64,000 nt of DNA from Bacteroides sp. (lineage in GTDB: Bacteria; Bacteroidota; Bacteroidia; Bacteroidales; Muribaculaceae), in NCBI GenBank assembly GCA_023663525.1, contig JAMPHF010000001.1, positions 389,512 through 453,511 of the forward strand, written 5' to 3'. Made by a program: the position numbers and the translations under genes. Positions 35,434-44,968 of the stretch are shown one piece after another. Every line of letters starts with the position of its first letter. The first letter of the stretch is position 1. The notes under the pieces are model-generated. The model saw only the letters and a program-made list of their open reading frames with translations. It did not search any database and was not told where the DNA came from.

Positions 35434-36114
35434 TTACTGATGTTTTTTTACTTCGCCAACGATTGTGCCGTCAAAAAGATGGACGGTCCGGGAGGCGTAT
35501 GACGCATCGCGGTCGGAGTGTGTCACCATGACGATTGTGGTGCCTTCGCGGTTAAGAGCTGAGAGGAGTTCCATGATTTCCTGACCGTTGTGCGAGTCGA
35601 GATTGCCGGTAGGCTCATCGGCAAGGATGATCGAGGGGTTGGAGACAAGGGCGCGGGCTATGGCTACGCGTTGCTGTTGTCCTCCCGATAGTTGCTGGGG
35701 GAGATGGCGGGCACGATGCTTCATGTTGACTTTGGCGAGCATTTCTTCGACGCGTTTGCGGCGTTCCGACCTGTCGAGCCCGAGGTAGATTAGCGGAAGT
35801 TCGACGTTGTGAGCCACGTCAATCTCGTCAATCAGGTTGAAACTCTGGAACACGAAGCCTACGCGCCCCTTGCGGAGCTGTCCGCGCTGTCGCTCAGGGA
35901 GTGTCGCCACTTCCTTGCCGTCAAACAGGTATTCTCCGCCGGTGGGGTTGTCGAGAAGTCCGAGAATGTTGAGGAGGGTTGATTTGCCGCAACCGCTCGG
36001 TCCCATGATTGCGACAAATTCGCCATCGGCAATGTTTATGTCTATACCGTTGAGTGCAACGGTTTCTATTTCGTCTGTACGGAAAGTCTTTGATAGATTC
36101 TTGGTCTGAAGCAT
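35434..36114 (-). CDS. ABC transporter ATPase (MacB/LolD-like)
   Basis: A 226-aa ATPase subunit. Motifs are Walker [11 protein letters not shown]-loop [10 protein letters not shown], signature [16 protein letters not shown], Walker [14 protein letters not shown] and the switch MVTHSD. The [10 protein letters not shown] form and the ~226-aa length identify the MacB/LolD/FtsE group, which couples to FtsX-like permeases and performs mechanotransmission rather than classical transport. It lies 48 nt after the large permease gene, its obvious partner. Confidence 0.92.
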   Translation of the reverse strand: MLQTKNLSKTFRTDEIETVALNGIDINIADGEFVAIMGPSGCGKSTLLNILGLLDNPTGGEYLFDGKEVATLPERQRGQLRKGRVGFVFQSFNLIDEIDVAHNVELPLIYLGLDRSERRKRVEEMLAKVNMKHRARHLPQQLSGGQQQRVAIARALVSNPSIILADEPTGNLDSHNGQEIMELLSALNREGTTIVMVTHSDRDASYASRTVHLFDGTIVGEVKKHQ

Positions 36115-36162
36115 ATTTTTCTGATTGGTAGTTGAGAATTGGGTGATGATAGATGAGAGGGG

Positions 36163-38469
36163 TCAGAGATCTATTTTGAGTCTGTTGACCGGATTTTCAT
36201 TGGCGGTGCGGAGGATGATGGAGAGTACACACGCCACGACGAGGATGAGCACTGCGAGGTCGGCGAGAATATAGTAGACCCATATATGCGGTGGTGTGAC
36301 GGTGAAATTTGGCAATAGCCATCTGTGATTGATGTATGCGGCGCAGAGTGAGCCAATCACAGTCGCGGGGATTGCCAGCCGGAGAATGTCGGCTATCAGG
36401 AGGTTCAGAATGTCAATGACGTCTGCGCCGTTGACTTTGCGGATGGCTATCTCCTTGCTGCGGCGTTGCACTTCATCGCGGGCGAAACCGATAAGACCCA
36501 TGAGGGAGATGAATATCAGTGTGATGGTTGCAATGAGTACGGAATCGCGGAATGTCCTGACATCGGAGTAGAGATTGATAGCTTTTTCCATCATGTCCAC
36601 GATTTCAAAACGGTTGGTGGGATATGTCTCTTTAAGGAAGTTGTCAAGTTGACGGAGGCTGTCGTCAAACGGTTCTTTCAGCCGCACGGTGGCGGTGCCC
36701 CTGAATCCTCCGGAGGAAAGGAGGGTTATCGGCAGGTAGTCATTGGTGAAGCCGCCGATCACATAGTCCTTCACGACTCCAACTACTTTGAATTGACTTT
36801 CCTCAAAGTAGACTATGCTGTTAAGCGGGTGGTTTGCGATTCCGAGACTACGTGCAAATTCCTCGCTGATTACCATCTCATCGTTATTCAATGGCTCGCG
36901 GCCTTCGATAAGGGTTATCCCCATGAGGTCGATATAGCCTTTGTCAATACCGTCGAAGCGTGTGTTGAAAAGCGTTGTGCCTTTTGCATCAGTAATCATA
37001 TCGCCTGAATATAATTCGAGAGGATCGTAGTAGGATGAGGACACATCTTCAACGTATGGCAGGTTTGCGATGGTGGCACGGAAGGCATCACGGTCAATTT
37101 TGGAGGGTATTTGGAACATTGCGAGATTCTTCACGCTGAAGCCCATGTCGCGGTTGACGACATCATTGTATTGCACGGTGATGACGATTAGAATAGAGGA
37201 GATGAATGCCACTCCGGCTATCTGGATAAAAAGTAGTGAACGCTTCCATGCACTGTTGCGCTCGGTGAAGCGGCGGAACACCTGAGTGACAGGGATACGG
37301 GCGAAGATGCGTCCGGGCAGCAGTCCGCCGACAATCAGGAAGAATGCGAGGAGGCTGACGGGTATCCACAGGCGTTCGGGGGCGAGGAGCATTCCGGGTG
37401 AGAGCGAAAGGGTCTCCTCGATGAGCGGTTGGGTCGTGTAGAGGAGGAGTGCCATGACAGCTATGGAACACAGCAGCACGATTAGGGTCTCGGCGAAAAA
37501 CATGCCCATGATTGTGCCGCTGCCCGCTCCGGAACATTTCTGCACTCCGATGGACTTGGCCCTGCGACTGAGTGAGGCGATGGTGATGAGGACATAGTTG
37601 AGTGTGGTCATCAGCAGCAGTGATACTCCGAGAATCCACAGTATGAGGTTCATGCGCTTGACCGTCTCATTTTGCAGATATGTTTGCTTGATCGGGAGTG
37701 CTTTCAGGACGGTTTTCTCCTCGGATGTGTCAGGTGCATGGGTCTGATACATGCGGTTGAGAAGTTGGTCAATCTCCTCTTGCGTCAGATTGTGACCGGG
37801 CTTCAGTCGGAAATAAACCGGCCAGTTGTCAGCACCGTTCCAGATGCGCCTCCGGTTGTATAAGGGGAATGATGACTGTGAAATCAGAGCCCGGCTTCTC
37901 TCCACGGTGACGTTGTCGGGGAAGTCGCGGTATATGCCACGGATGGTCATTTCCTTCTCGTGACCGTATGTCAGAGTCTTTCCAATCGGGTCTTCATCTC
38001 CGTAAAGCTCTTTGGCAAGCGACTCGCACAGATAGATTGTTCCCGGGAGGGTGAAATCTGCTTTTGGATTGCCATGCAGGACCTCGATTCCAAATGTCCG
38101 GAAATAGAGAGAATCGGCACCTACCGCGTAGGCATCAATCAGTCTGTCGCCGTCGAAAAGATCCGGCAGACTGATGAAGCCGAGGGCGGTCGCCGACCCG
38201 GCTTTATCGCCAAATGCCTCCATGACTCCCTCACCGAGCTTGCCGGGGAGACGGTTGAACGGACCAATCGTGCTGCCATTGATTTCGTAGGAAACCCAAA
38301 GCTGATAAAGGTTGTCGCGGTCGGGAAAACAATTGTCATAGCTGTAATTGTAGTCGAGACGGCAGAACACGAGAATGCTCACAAAGAGACCGACCGCCAC
38401 CGAGATTATCTTGATGGCATTTGCCCCCTTTTGGGCGAGCATGGATTGGATGATTAAATATAGTTTCAC
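36163..38469 (-). CDS. FtsX/MacB-type ABC permease
   Basis: A 768-aa inner-membrane protein. An N-terminal helix (IKIISVAVGLFVSILVFC) is followed by a ~230-residue periplasmic domain, three helices around 285-400, a second single helix near 412-435, another periplasmic domain and three C-terminal helices (from SVLIATITLIFISLMGLIGF). This is two tandem MacB-type units, a form common in Bacteroidetes. The conserved coupling sequence QRRSKEIAIRKVNGA lies in the second unit. A GTG start at 38469 is used. Linked with a two-component pair, it probably responds to envelope stress or antimicrobial compounds (inference). Confidence 0.87.
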   Translation of the reverse strand: MKLYLIIQSMLAQKGANAIKIISVAVGLFVSILVFCRLDYNYSYDNCFPDRDNLYQLWVSYEINGSTIGPFNRLPGKLGEGVMEAFGDKAGSATALGFISLPDLFDGDRLIDAYAVGADSLYFRTFGIEVLHGNPKADFTLPGTIYLCESLAKELYGDEDPIGKTLTYGHEKEMTIRGIYRDFPDNVTVERSRALISQSSFPLYNRRRIWNGADNWPVYFRLKPGHNLTQEEIDQLLNRMYQTHAPDTSEEKTVLKALPIKQTYLQNETVKRMNLILWILGVSLLLMTTLNYVLITIASLSRRAKSIGVQKCSGAGSGTIMGMFFAETLIVLLCSIAVMALLLYTTQPLIEETLSLSPGMLLAPERLWIPVSLLAFFLIVGGLLPGRIFARIPVTQVFRRFTERNSAWKRSLLFIQIAGVAFISSILIVITVQYNDVVNRDMGFSVKNLAMFQIPSKIDRDAFRATIANLPYVEDVSSSYYDPLELYSGDMITDAKGTTLFNTRFDGIDKGYIDLMGITLIEGREPLNNDEMVISEEFARSLGIANHPLNSIVYFEESQFKVVGVVKDYVIGGFTNDYLPITLLSSGGFRGTATVRLKEPFDDSLRQLDNFLKETYPTNRFEIVDMMEKAINLYSDVRTFRDSVLIATITLIFISLMGLIGFARDEVQRRSKEIAIRKVNGADVIDILNLLIADILRLAIPATVIGSLCAAYINHRWLLPNFTVTPPHIWVYYILADLAVLILVVACVLSIILRTANENPVNRLKIDL

Positions 38470-38661
38470 TGAGATTGGTATTTATGAAATGTTATCTGAA
38501 TCGTTTCTTGATTCTGAAGTGATGAAAAAACTTCCACACGACAAAATTAGTATCCGATTTCGCGATTTTATCCTTAACCTCAGTAATTCTGGCGTTTAGC
38601 TTGCATTAAAAAATGCAAAAGTGTAAATTATTTTGACATCCCCCTGAAACCATCCGACAAT

Positions 38662-38714
38662 ATTATGAATTATGCATTAAGCATTATGCATTATATTAAG
38701 CATTATGCATTACA
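38662..38714. repeat. AT-rich TAAGCATTATGCATTA repeats (family D)
   Basis: Short direct and inverted repeats of ATTATGCATTA, the same words as at 35293. The repeat overlaps the last codons and stop of rsmE by a few bases. Confidence 0.6.
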
Positions 38715-39423
38715 TCTTGTGCATTGAATCAATGATATGGCAAGCGGAGAGGGCATAGAGTGCCGCCGTTTCAGTGCGCAGGCGATTATCGCCGAGCGTG
38801 ACGGGGCGGAAACCGGCATCCAGAGTGCGGGCAATCTCCGTCGGCGAAAAATCGCCCTCAGGCCCGATGAGAATCAACGTGTCGCGGTGTGGCTGATAGG
38901 TTTGGGCAAAGTCCACACGTGGAATCGACTGATCGCAGTAGGCCACCATCCGCTGTGCTTCGGGCATCATGGCAATCACATCGCGCAGAGGGGTCATAGG
39001 GGTGATGATCGGGAGAGTGGCTTTGAGCGACTGTTTCATGGCCGAGACGGCAATCTTTTCGAGGCGTTCGGTCTTGATCTCGCGCCTCTCGCTGCGGTCA
39101 CAGAGGAGTGGGATGATGGTGTTAACCCCGATTTCAGTCATCTTCTCCACGAGCCACTCCATGCGGTCGATATGTTTGGTCGGGGCGACCGCCACGACAA
39201 GTTGCTGGCTCCAGGGGAGGGATTGGGGGGTGACTGAAAGAATCTCGACGGCCGCATGTTTCGGATGTTCGTCTGCCAGACGGCATGAGTACACGTTGCC
39301 ACGGCCGTCAATGACCTGCAGCTCATCGCCGGCGCGCATACGGAGCACTTTCACCGCATGGCGCGAATCGCTTTCGGGGAGTTCGTGACTCTCCTCGATG
39401 TCGGGTGCAAAAAACTGTATCAT
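38710..39423 (-). CDS. rsmE: 16S rRNA m3U1498 methyltransferase RsmE
   Basis: A 237-aa SPOUT-class methyltransferase that methylates U1498 of 16S rRNA. The N-terminal PUA-like domain includes HAVKVLRMRAGDELQVIDG. The knotted SAM-binding domain shows LILIGPEGDFSPTE and LGDNRLRTETAAL. The length fits the family. Its start overlaps the stop of the upstream MFS gene by 4 nt (ATGA), indicating coupled translation. The functional link to that transporter is not clear. Confidence 0.94.
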   Translation of the reverse strand: MIQFFAPDIEESHELPESDSRHAVKVLRMRAGDELQVIDGRGNVYSCRLADEHPKHAAVEILSVTPQSLPWSQQLVVAVAPTKHIDRMEWLVEKMTEIGVNTIIPLLCDRSERREIKTERLEKIAVSAMKQSLKATLPIITPMTPLRDVIAMMPEAQRMVAYCDQSIPRVDFAQTYQPHRDTLILIGPEGDFSPTEIARTLDAGFRPVTLGDNRLRTETAALYALSACHIIDSMHKM

Positions 39424-40751
39424 TCCTCTATCATGCCGTCAGCTCCGGAATTTGAGGTAGCGATGTCGTCCTTAATCTCGACGGCCGACGGTTTCGGACC
39501 TTTATCTTTGAATATAAACATAAACAGAATGCATACGACCAGTGCATATCCGGCAAATATGAACCATGAGGTCTCCCACCCGGCATGTTGCGCCTCGGGA
39601 GTGGTCTGCGAGAATACGAAATGATTCACGATTCCCTGGGCGCAAAGTGTGCCGACCGTCGCACCGATTCCGTTGGTCATTATCATGAAAAGACCCTGCG
39701 CGCTGCTGCGGATGTCGGGAGTTGTCTCCTGATCGACGTAGAGACCGCCGGAGACATTGAAAAAGTCAAATGCGATGCCGTAGACGATGCAGGAGGCCAC
39801 GAGAAGCCAAAGTCCGCTGCCGGTGTCGCCGATTCCGAAAAATCCGAAGCGGAACACCCATGCAAACATCGACATGAGCATCACACCCTTGATCCCGAAC
39901 CGCTTGAGGCAGAAGGGTATCAGGAGTATGCACAGAGTCTCGCTCATCTGCGAGAGGGAAATGAGGGCGTTGGCGTTGTGCGCACCCCATGTGTCGGCAA
40001 ATTCGGCTATCTCGGAGAATGAAGTGATGAAGGCGTTGCCGTAGCTGTTAGTGATCTGCAGTGAAACTCCGAGAAGCATACTGAACAGGAAGAATATGGC
40101 CATGCGCCGCTGTTTGAACAGGCTGAATGCCTTGAGTCCGAGCATGTCGGAGATGGAACTGTGACCTCCTTTTTTGATGGGGCAGGAGGGGAGGGTGAGC
40201 GAGTAGGCTGCGAGGATGAAGCTGAGGACTGCCGAGGTGATGAGCTGCCATGCGTTGGTCTGGAACTGGGTGAAGTTGACAAAAAGCATGGCGCAGATGA
40301 AGCCGACGGTGCCAAACACTCGGATCGGTGGGAAATGCTTGATGGTGTCGAGTCCAGCACGGCTGAGTGCGTTGAACGCCACTGAGTTGCCCAGTCCGAT
40401 GGTCGGCATGAAGAAGGCTACCGAGAGGGTGTAGAGGCTGAAAAGAGGCCCGAATTCAATCTGCGATGTCGTGAGGCAGTAGACACCTGCCGCAGCCATG
40501 AAGCAGCCGGCAAAGATGTGGCAGATACTCAGCATACGCTGCGCCTGGACGTAGCGGTCGGCGAGAATGCCGATTATGGCCGGCATGAAAAGCGACACAA
40601 TGCCCTGGACTGTGTAGAACCATCCAATCTGTCTTTCGAGACCGATTGAATAGAGAAAATTGCCGAGTGATATGAGATAGGCACCCCAGACGCCGAACTC
40701 AAGGAAGTTCATGAGCGCGAGGCGGATTTCGATTGATCGGATCTTGAACAT
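39420..40751 (-). CDS. MFS transporter, nucleoside permease (NupG/XapB) family
   Basis: A 443-aa inner-membrane protein with twelve predicted helices. The start LALMNFLEFGVWGAYLISLG and the segment IGWFYTVQGIVSLFMPAIIG match the nucleoside:H+ symporter family, as does FFNVSGGLYVDQETTPDIRS in the second half. It probably imports nucleosides. A cytidine deaminase lies 6 kb away and deoC 16 kb away, but the neighbours here are RNA-modification genes. Its stop overlaps the rsmE start. Confidence 0.87.
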   Translation of the reverse strand: MFKIRSIEIRLALMNFLEFGVWGAYLISLGNFLYSIGLERQIGWFYTVQGIVSLFMPAIIGILADRYVQAQRMLSICHIFAGCFMAAAGVYCLTTSQIEFGPLFSLYTLSVAFFMPTIGLGNSVAFNALSRAGLDTIKHFPPIRVFGTVGFICAMLFVNFTQFQTNAWQLITSAVLSFILAAYSLTLPSCPIKKGGHSSISDMLGLKAFSLFKQRRMAIFFLFSMLLGVSLQITNSYGNAFITSFSEIAEFADTWGAHNANALISLSQMSETLCILLIPFCLKRFGIKGVMLMSMFAWVFRFGFFGIGDTGSGLWLLVASCIVYGIAFDFFNVSGGLYVDQETTPDIRSSAQGLFMIMTNGIGATVGTLCAQGIVNHFVFSQTTPEAQHAGWETSWFIFAGYALVVCILFMFIFKDKGPKPSAVEIKDDIATSNSGADGMIEE

Positions 40752-40842
40752 GTCGTGTGCGTGTGATGAATGGTTTTATGGTATTATTTCTTTAGTCCCG
40801 TTTATTTGGCTGAGGACCGCAGGAGGGATTGAGGCGGTTGCG

Positions 40843-41457
40843 TCATTTCTTCTCCCCCCTCTTGCGTTTGAGAATCTCGGAGACTTTGGCAGCCTCCTCA
40901 TACTCCTCGCGTTCGATCAGTTTGTTGAGGGTCTTCTCAAGCTCCTCGATAGCATAGTTTTCAAGTCTGGGCTCGTTGGAGTTCAGCTCGCGCTCAATCT
41001 CGGCCTCGGTGTCCTCCTCGTGGCTCTCCTCTTTCACTTCCATTTCAAATCCGGTCTCGTTGAGGATTTCGGGGGTTGTGAAGATCGGTGCGCCGGTGCG
41101 CATTGCAATGGCTATCGCATCGCTTGTGCGCGAGTCAAGGGTGACGGTGCGCTCACCGTCGGAGAATGTCATCTCGGAGGAGAAAATGCCGTCCTCGAAC
41201 TTGTAGATGAACACTTCGAGCAGTTTGACACCGAAGGCATGGGCGAAGCTGACAAAAATGTCGTGGGTCATAGGGCGGGGCGGTGTTATGCTCTCCATTT
41301 TCAGCGCAATTGACTGAGCCTCTGCGGCTCCGATGACCACGGGTATACGGAACGGACCGCCAACCTGCGCGAGAATCAGCGCGTAGGCTCCGGCCTGGAG
41401 TTGGCTGTATGACAGGCCCATTACTTTGAGCCTTATTCTATCATCGTTTGCTGCCAT
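40843..41457 (-). CDS. DUF151 bifunctional nuclease family protein with UvrB/UvrC-like tail
   Basis: A 204-aa protein. The first ~130 residues form the DUF151/bifunctional nuclease domain (YALILAQVGGPFRIPVVIGA, ALKMESITPPRPMTHDIF, LDSRTSDAIAIAMRTGAPIF). A linker rich in Glu is followed by a UVR-type helical hairpin (LEKTLNKLIEREEYEEAAKV). Plant and Mycobacterium homologues have reported DNase/RNase activity; the bacterial role is poorly known. It is 24 nt before mnmA's stop on the same strand and probably shares its transcript. Confidence 0.9.
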   Translation of the reverse strand: MAANDDRIRLKVMGLSYSQLQAGAYALILAQVGGPFRIPVVIGAAEAQSIALKMESITPPRPMTHDIFVSFAHAFGVKLLEVFIYKFEDGIFSSEMTFSDGERTVTLDSRTSDAIAIAMRTGAPIFTTPEILNETGFEMEVKEESHEEDTEAEIERELNSNEPRLENYAIEELEKTLNKLIEREEYEEAAKVSEILKRKRGEKK

Positions 41458-41481
41458 TTATGATTGCTTTTATGTCATGCT

Positions 41482-42576
41482 CTAAAGTGTGATGTTTCGA
41501 CCGGTGATGATGCCGCTGCCATAGCAGATTTTCGAGTCACGGTCATAAATGACTCCGAACTGTCCCGGGGCTATTCCCTGGACCGGGGTGGAAGACTCGA
41601 TGACGTATTCCCGGTCGGCTATCCTTGTCAGTTGTGCGGGGAGGAAGTCGGGCGAATGACGGTTTTTGAATGTGATTTCCACTCTCTCGCAGTCATCGGG
41701 CCAGGGGTCGCGTGTGATCCAGTGCATCTCGTCGAGATGGAGCAGCTTGCCGTATTGCTTCTCGGTGTCGTAGCCCTGCGAGACGTAGATGACGTTTTCA
41801 TCGACATCTTTCTTCACGACATACCAGGGACCGCCGCTGAGTCCGAGACCCTTGCGCTGACCGATGGTGTGGAACCAGAATCCACGGTGCTCGCCAAGCC
41901 TGCGACCGGTCTCAAGCTCGACTATCGGACCCGGACGCTCGCCGAGATGACGGCGTATGAAGTCATTGTAGTTGATTTTTCCGAGGAAGCATATCCCCTG
42001 GCTGTCCTTGCGGTAGGCGTTCGGCAGACGGGCTTCGACTGCAATCTCCCTCACTCTTGCCTTGGGGAGCGACCCGATTGGAAACATCAGATGGCTGAGC
42101 TGGGCGTAGGATATGCGGCAAAGGAAATCCGTCTGATCCTTGACGCGGTCAACTCCGGTGCCGAGCCATACGAGACCGTCCGCCTCATGTGTTGTGGCAT
42201 AGTGACCTGTCGCGGTCTTGTCGAACTCATGTCCCCAACGCTCCTCAAAGAATCCGAATTTTATCATCTTGTTGCACATGATATCGGGGTTGGGGGTCAA
42301 GCCCTCGCGGACGGTGCGCAGGGCGTAGGCCATCACGTTGTCCCAGTATTCCTGATGGAGCGACACGACATCAAACGGCACACCGTAGTGGCGCGCAATG
42401 TAGCTGCACATCTCTATGTCCTCCTCCGCAGAGCAGTCGCCCTCGCCGTTGTCGAGCCCGATGCGGATGTAGAAAAGGTGAATGTCGTGGCCTTGTTCAA
42501 GCAACTGATGGACGGCAACGGCACTGTCAACACCTCCTGAGATGAGGACGGCTATCTTTTGAGCGTTCTCAGACAT
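41482..42576 (-). CDS. mnmA: tRNA-specific 2-thiouridylase MnmA
   Basis: A 364-aa ATP-dependent enzyme that thiolates U34 of Glu, Gln and Lys tRNAs. The PP-loop [11 protein letters not shown] is at the N-terminus. Catalytic cysteines are in [12 protein letters not shown] and [10 protein letters not shown]. The tRNA-binding segment [18 protein letters not shown] is present. The start at 42576 ([11 protein letters not shown]) overlaps the stop of the DoxX gene by 8 nt; the open frame continues to 42597. The protein is typical of the Bacteroidetes MnmA group. Confidence 0.94.
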   Translation of the reverse strand: MSENAQKIAVLISGGVDSAVAVHQLLEQGHDIHLFYIRIGLDNGEGDCSAEEDIEMCSYIARHYGVPFDVVSLHQEYWDNVMAYALRTVREGLTPNPDIMCNKMIKFGFFEERWGHEFDKTATGHYATTHEADGLVWLGTGVDRVKDQTDFLCRISYAQLSHLMFPIGSLPKARVREIAVEARLPNAYRKDSQGICFLGKINYNDFIRRHLGERPGPIVELETGRRLGEHRGFWFHTIGQRKGLGLSGGPWYVVKKDVDENVIYVSQGYDTEKQYGKLLHLDEMHWITRDPWPDDCERVEITFKNRHSPDFLPAQLTRIADREYVIESSTPVQGIAPGQFGVIYDRDSKICYGSGIITGRNITL

Positions 42577-43078
42577 CTTCAAGCTCCTCCTCCTCATATT
42601 TACCCTTTTGGGTGATTATGTAAAGCGAGATGAAATAGTCGAGGGAGATTTTGCCCGGGCCGGCGATGAGAAGATAGATGTAGATTCCGATGAACATTAT
42701 CGGGAGGTAGCCCGGATCGGTGCTGTCGAGACCATAGGCGGGCAGATAGGGAAGCATGTCGTGCAGGATGTAGTACTCCGCAGCAATCATGGCGCAGATT
42801 GGCGGGATGGCACTGAGGCGCGTGAGGAATCCCACCATTATGAGCAGCGAGCAGACGAGCTCGATGATGATCATGAGGATGAGCGAACATTCTGACGGCA
42901 TGTTGAGCACGGTGGGGAATGAATGGCACAGCCCCTCGAAGTTGACGAGGTGGCGTATGCCGAACTGCAGCAGCATGACTCCTACAAACAGTCGCATGAA
43001 CAGTCGCGCCAGATTTGAATATGTGTAGCCCGATAGCTTGACGAAGCAGTTGACGGGTGCCGAGTTATACCAGTTCAT
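42569..43078 (-). CDS. DoxX family membrane protein
   Basis: A 169-aa inner-membrane protein with four hydrophobic segments ([79 protein letters not shown]). The PGKISLDYF near the C-terminus is characteristic of DoxX-like proteins. These proteins are associated with thiol/redox homeostasis and quinone-linked oxidation in some bacteria. Overlap with mnmA and the DUF5106/thioredoxin-like neighbour suggest a sulfur or redox theme (inference). Confidence 0.85.
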   Translation of the reverse strand: MNWYNSAPVNCFVKLSGYTYSNLARLFMRLFVGVMLLQFGIRHLVNFEGLCHSFPTVLNMPSECSLILMIIIELVCSLLIMVGFLTRLSAIPPICAMIAAEYYILHDMLPYLPAYGLDSTDPGYLPIMFIGIYIYLLIAGPGKISLDYFISLYIITQKGKYEEEELEDV

Positions 43079-43127
43079 GATTGATGGGGTCTTGATTTTT
43101 GAGACAATAGCCGGGAAGCAGTGGCGT

Positions 43128-44015
43128 TCACCGTTTCTTCAGTTGCCGGGCGATGTCGATCACCTGGTCGATGGTGAGGTGCTTGAAACGGATGTTGTGG
43201 TTGTGGTCAATGACGTAGAATTCCGGAGTCCCGAGGCGCAGGTCGATGGTCATATCGGCATCGGGGTTTGCGCCTACAATCCATGAGGAGGGGTAGGAGG
43301 CCACAGCATCTTTCCATTCCTGATTAGGCTCCGTCAGCGAGATGGACAGAATCTTGACTTTGCCCTCGTTGATGAGTTCGGTCATCGAGATATCGGCATC
43401 GAGCCTGATCCTCGCGAGATTGCAGTCGCTGCAATCGGGGTCGTTGAAGAACACCACAAGCACGTTTGCCGAATCGTTGTCGAGATTTCCCGTCGTGCCT
43501 TCGCGAGTGGTGTAGGGGAGCGATGGGGCTGGGAATCGGAGGAGGGAGTTCTTGAGCACCTGTTCCTGATGCACGAAGCGGGCTTTCGAGGCCTTGTCGA
43601 TGCGTTTGTTTGACGCGACGGCATGTGCAAACGGGAGGTATAGCTCGTCAATCCACATCTCGGCGGTGTCGCCATAGAGGAGGTTCTCGGCACATTCGGC
43701 GAGGAAAAGCTGGTCGGCGGGCTGCTTCTCAAGCATTTTGTTGAGTCGCACCACCGATGCAATGGCCGAGTCGGGGGTGGCATTTTTCAGCACGGAAATG
43801 TACACGTTGAACTCGGTTGCCATCTTGGCTTTTGCCGAAAACGCTTTTTTCATGTCGCAGAAATCCCAAAAATGGCGGGCAAGATAGTCGCAGCGTTTTT
43901 GGAACACGTTGATTGAATCCGGAATCAGCGGATAGGGGAAATATGTATCGGCCTTTGCCCCGAAACTGATTCCCATCAGGAGCAACAGACCAAGCAATAG
44001 TCCTTTTAGTTTCAT
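43128..44015 (-). CDS. DUF5106 thioredoxin-like secreted protein
   Basis: A 295-aa protein with a signal peptide (MKLKGLLLGLLLLMGISFGAKA). The N-terminal half is helical and matches the DUF5106 pattern (PLIPDSINVFQKRCDYLARHF). The C-terminal half is a thioredoxin fold with a DCSDC active site (VVFFNDPDCSDCNLARI) and the cis-Pro strand GTPEFYVID. It is probably a periplasmic thiol-disulfide protein. The ATG at 44015 is used; the frame opens at 44042. It is the first gene of the minus-strand unit that includes DoxX and MnmA. Confidence 0.85.
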   Translation of the reverse strand: MKLKGLLLGLLLLMGISFGAKADTYFPYPLIPDSINVFQKRCDYLARHFWDFCDMKKAFSAKAKMATEFNVYISVLKNATPDSAIASVVRLNKMLEKQPADQLFLAECAENLLYGDTAEMWIDELYLPFAHAVASNKRIDKASKARFVHQEQVLKNSLLRFPAPSLPYTTREGTTGNLDNDSANVLVVFFNDPDCSDCNLARIRLDADISMTELINEGKVKILSISLTEPNQEWKDAVASYPSSWIVGANPDADMTIDLRLGTPEFYVIDHNHNIRFKHLTIDQVIDIARQLKKR

Positions 44016-44157
44016 TCTGTTGTTATAAGTGATAATTTGCAATCACAAAGATAAAAATAATCTCTGAGAAATGAAAATAAAGTTGTCGGGGGCGCGTCGA
44101 TTATATTTGCTGTTCAGTGACGCGCCCGCAGAATTTAACCCAAATTATGTTGAATGA

Positions 44158-44190
44158 TTTGTGTGAGATGAATAATTCTGACTATCTTTG
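44158..44190 (+). promoter_or_regulatory. Promoter of trxA
   Basis: TTTG (44158-44161), a 21-nt spacer and TATCTTTG (44183-44190) match the Bacteroidetes consensus. The predicted start is near 44196, leaving a leader of about 68 nt. Confidence 0.65.
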
Positions 44191-44263
44191 CACCCGGATG
44201 GGGCAGAGAGTCCCCAAAGTAACTGACAAAACATATTAAACTCTATTTAAAATACTAACTATC

Positions 44264-44584
44264 ATGACATTCACTGATCAGAACGTTCACGACATCATCG
44301 CTTCAGGGAAGCCGGTTGTAATCGATTTTTGGGCAACATGGTGTGGCCCGTGTCAGCGCATGGCTCCCGTGGTTGAGGAGCTGGCCGAGGAATACAAGGA
44401 CACTGTCGCTATCGGCAAATATAACATCGAGGAGGAGAACGATCTCACCTCACAGTATCGCATCATGTCAATCCCGACCATTCTTTTCTTCAAGAACGGT
44501 GAGCAGATTCGCGATCTCCGTCTTGCCGGCGCGCAGCCCAAGGAAAATCTCGAAAAGCAGATCAAGAAACTCCTCGAACTCTAA
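44264..44584 (+). CDS. trxA: Thioredoxin
   Basis: A 106-aa cytoplasmic thiol-disulfide oxidoreductase. The active site WCGPC carries Cys27 and Cys30, the preceding VVIDFWATW is typical, and the cis-Pro loop is in IMSIPTILFF. The sequence is full length and without signal peptide. It is a single-gene unit with its own promoter (44158) and a strong terminator 30 nt downstream. Confidence 0.96.
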   Translation: MTFTDQNVHDIIASGKPVVIDFWATWCGPCQRMAPVVEELAEEYKDTVAIGKYNIEEENDLTSQYRIMSIPTILFFKNGEQIRDLRLAGAQPKENLEKQIKKLLEL

Positions 44585-44613
44585 TCCAATAGAGGACAGA
44601 ACGATATAAGCAC

Positions 44614-44669
44614 AAAAGAATCAGACGGTTTTCATCTTGCTTCAAGATTGACCGTCTGATTCTTTTTTT
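44614..44669 (+). terminator. Rho-independent terminator of trxA
   Basis: AAAGAATCAGACGG pairs with CCGTCTGATTCTTT, with a further CATCTTG/CAAGATTG stem inside, followed by a seven-base T-run. Confidence 0.9.
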
Positions 44670-44708
44670 GTGTTTATATTAATGAGTATCCTCATCTTTA
44701 CCTGTTTG

Positions 44709-44816
44709 GAACATCCGCAGGATGTTGATTTACCAGTGGCCGGGTATGACGAAGCGCAGCGTAGTCATGCCCGGCTACGAATAAACCGGCATCCTGACGG
44801 ATGCCATAAAATGCCT
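44709..44816. repeat. REP-like composite hairpin (family B2)
   Basis: AACATCCGCAGGATGTT forms a small palindrome. Then GGCCGGGTATGAC pairs with GTCATGCCCGGCT, and GGCATCCTGACGGATGCC is another palindrome. Three hairpins in a row are typical of REP-type intergenic elements. A chance frame across it (44670-44867) is not coding. Confidence 0.7.
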
Positions 44817-44916
44817 ATGGGTGAGGTTGTGGACACCCTTTTACATTTTTGGAGGGACAGGTTATAGGTTGTGTTTGTTCCTCCCCCATAATTAGTTGGT
44901 ATTCAGTGGTGTATTT

Positions 44917-44941
44917 AACATGCCGAAGGCATGTCCGTACG
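44917..44941. repeat. REP-like half copy, family B
   Basis: AACATGCCGAAGGCATGTCC followed by GTACG is identical to the right half of the element at 60354-60438. Only one half is present. It lies 28 nt beyond the S41 protease stop. The rest of the 384-nt gap (44585-44968) holds the trxA terminator, the B2 element and nothing else recognised. Confidence 0.7.
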
Positions 44942-44968
44942 ATTTGCCGGTTGGCATATACCCCCCTG

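Noticed and set aside
44670-44867. 65-codon open frame between trxA and the S41 gene
   Set aside because: It lies over the trxA terminator T-run and the REP-like hairpins, has no signal or domain, and its sequence is explained by the repeats.
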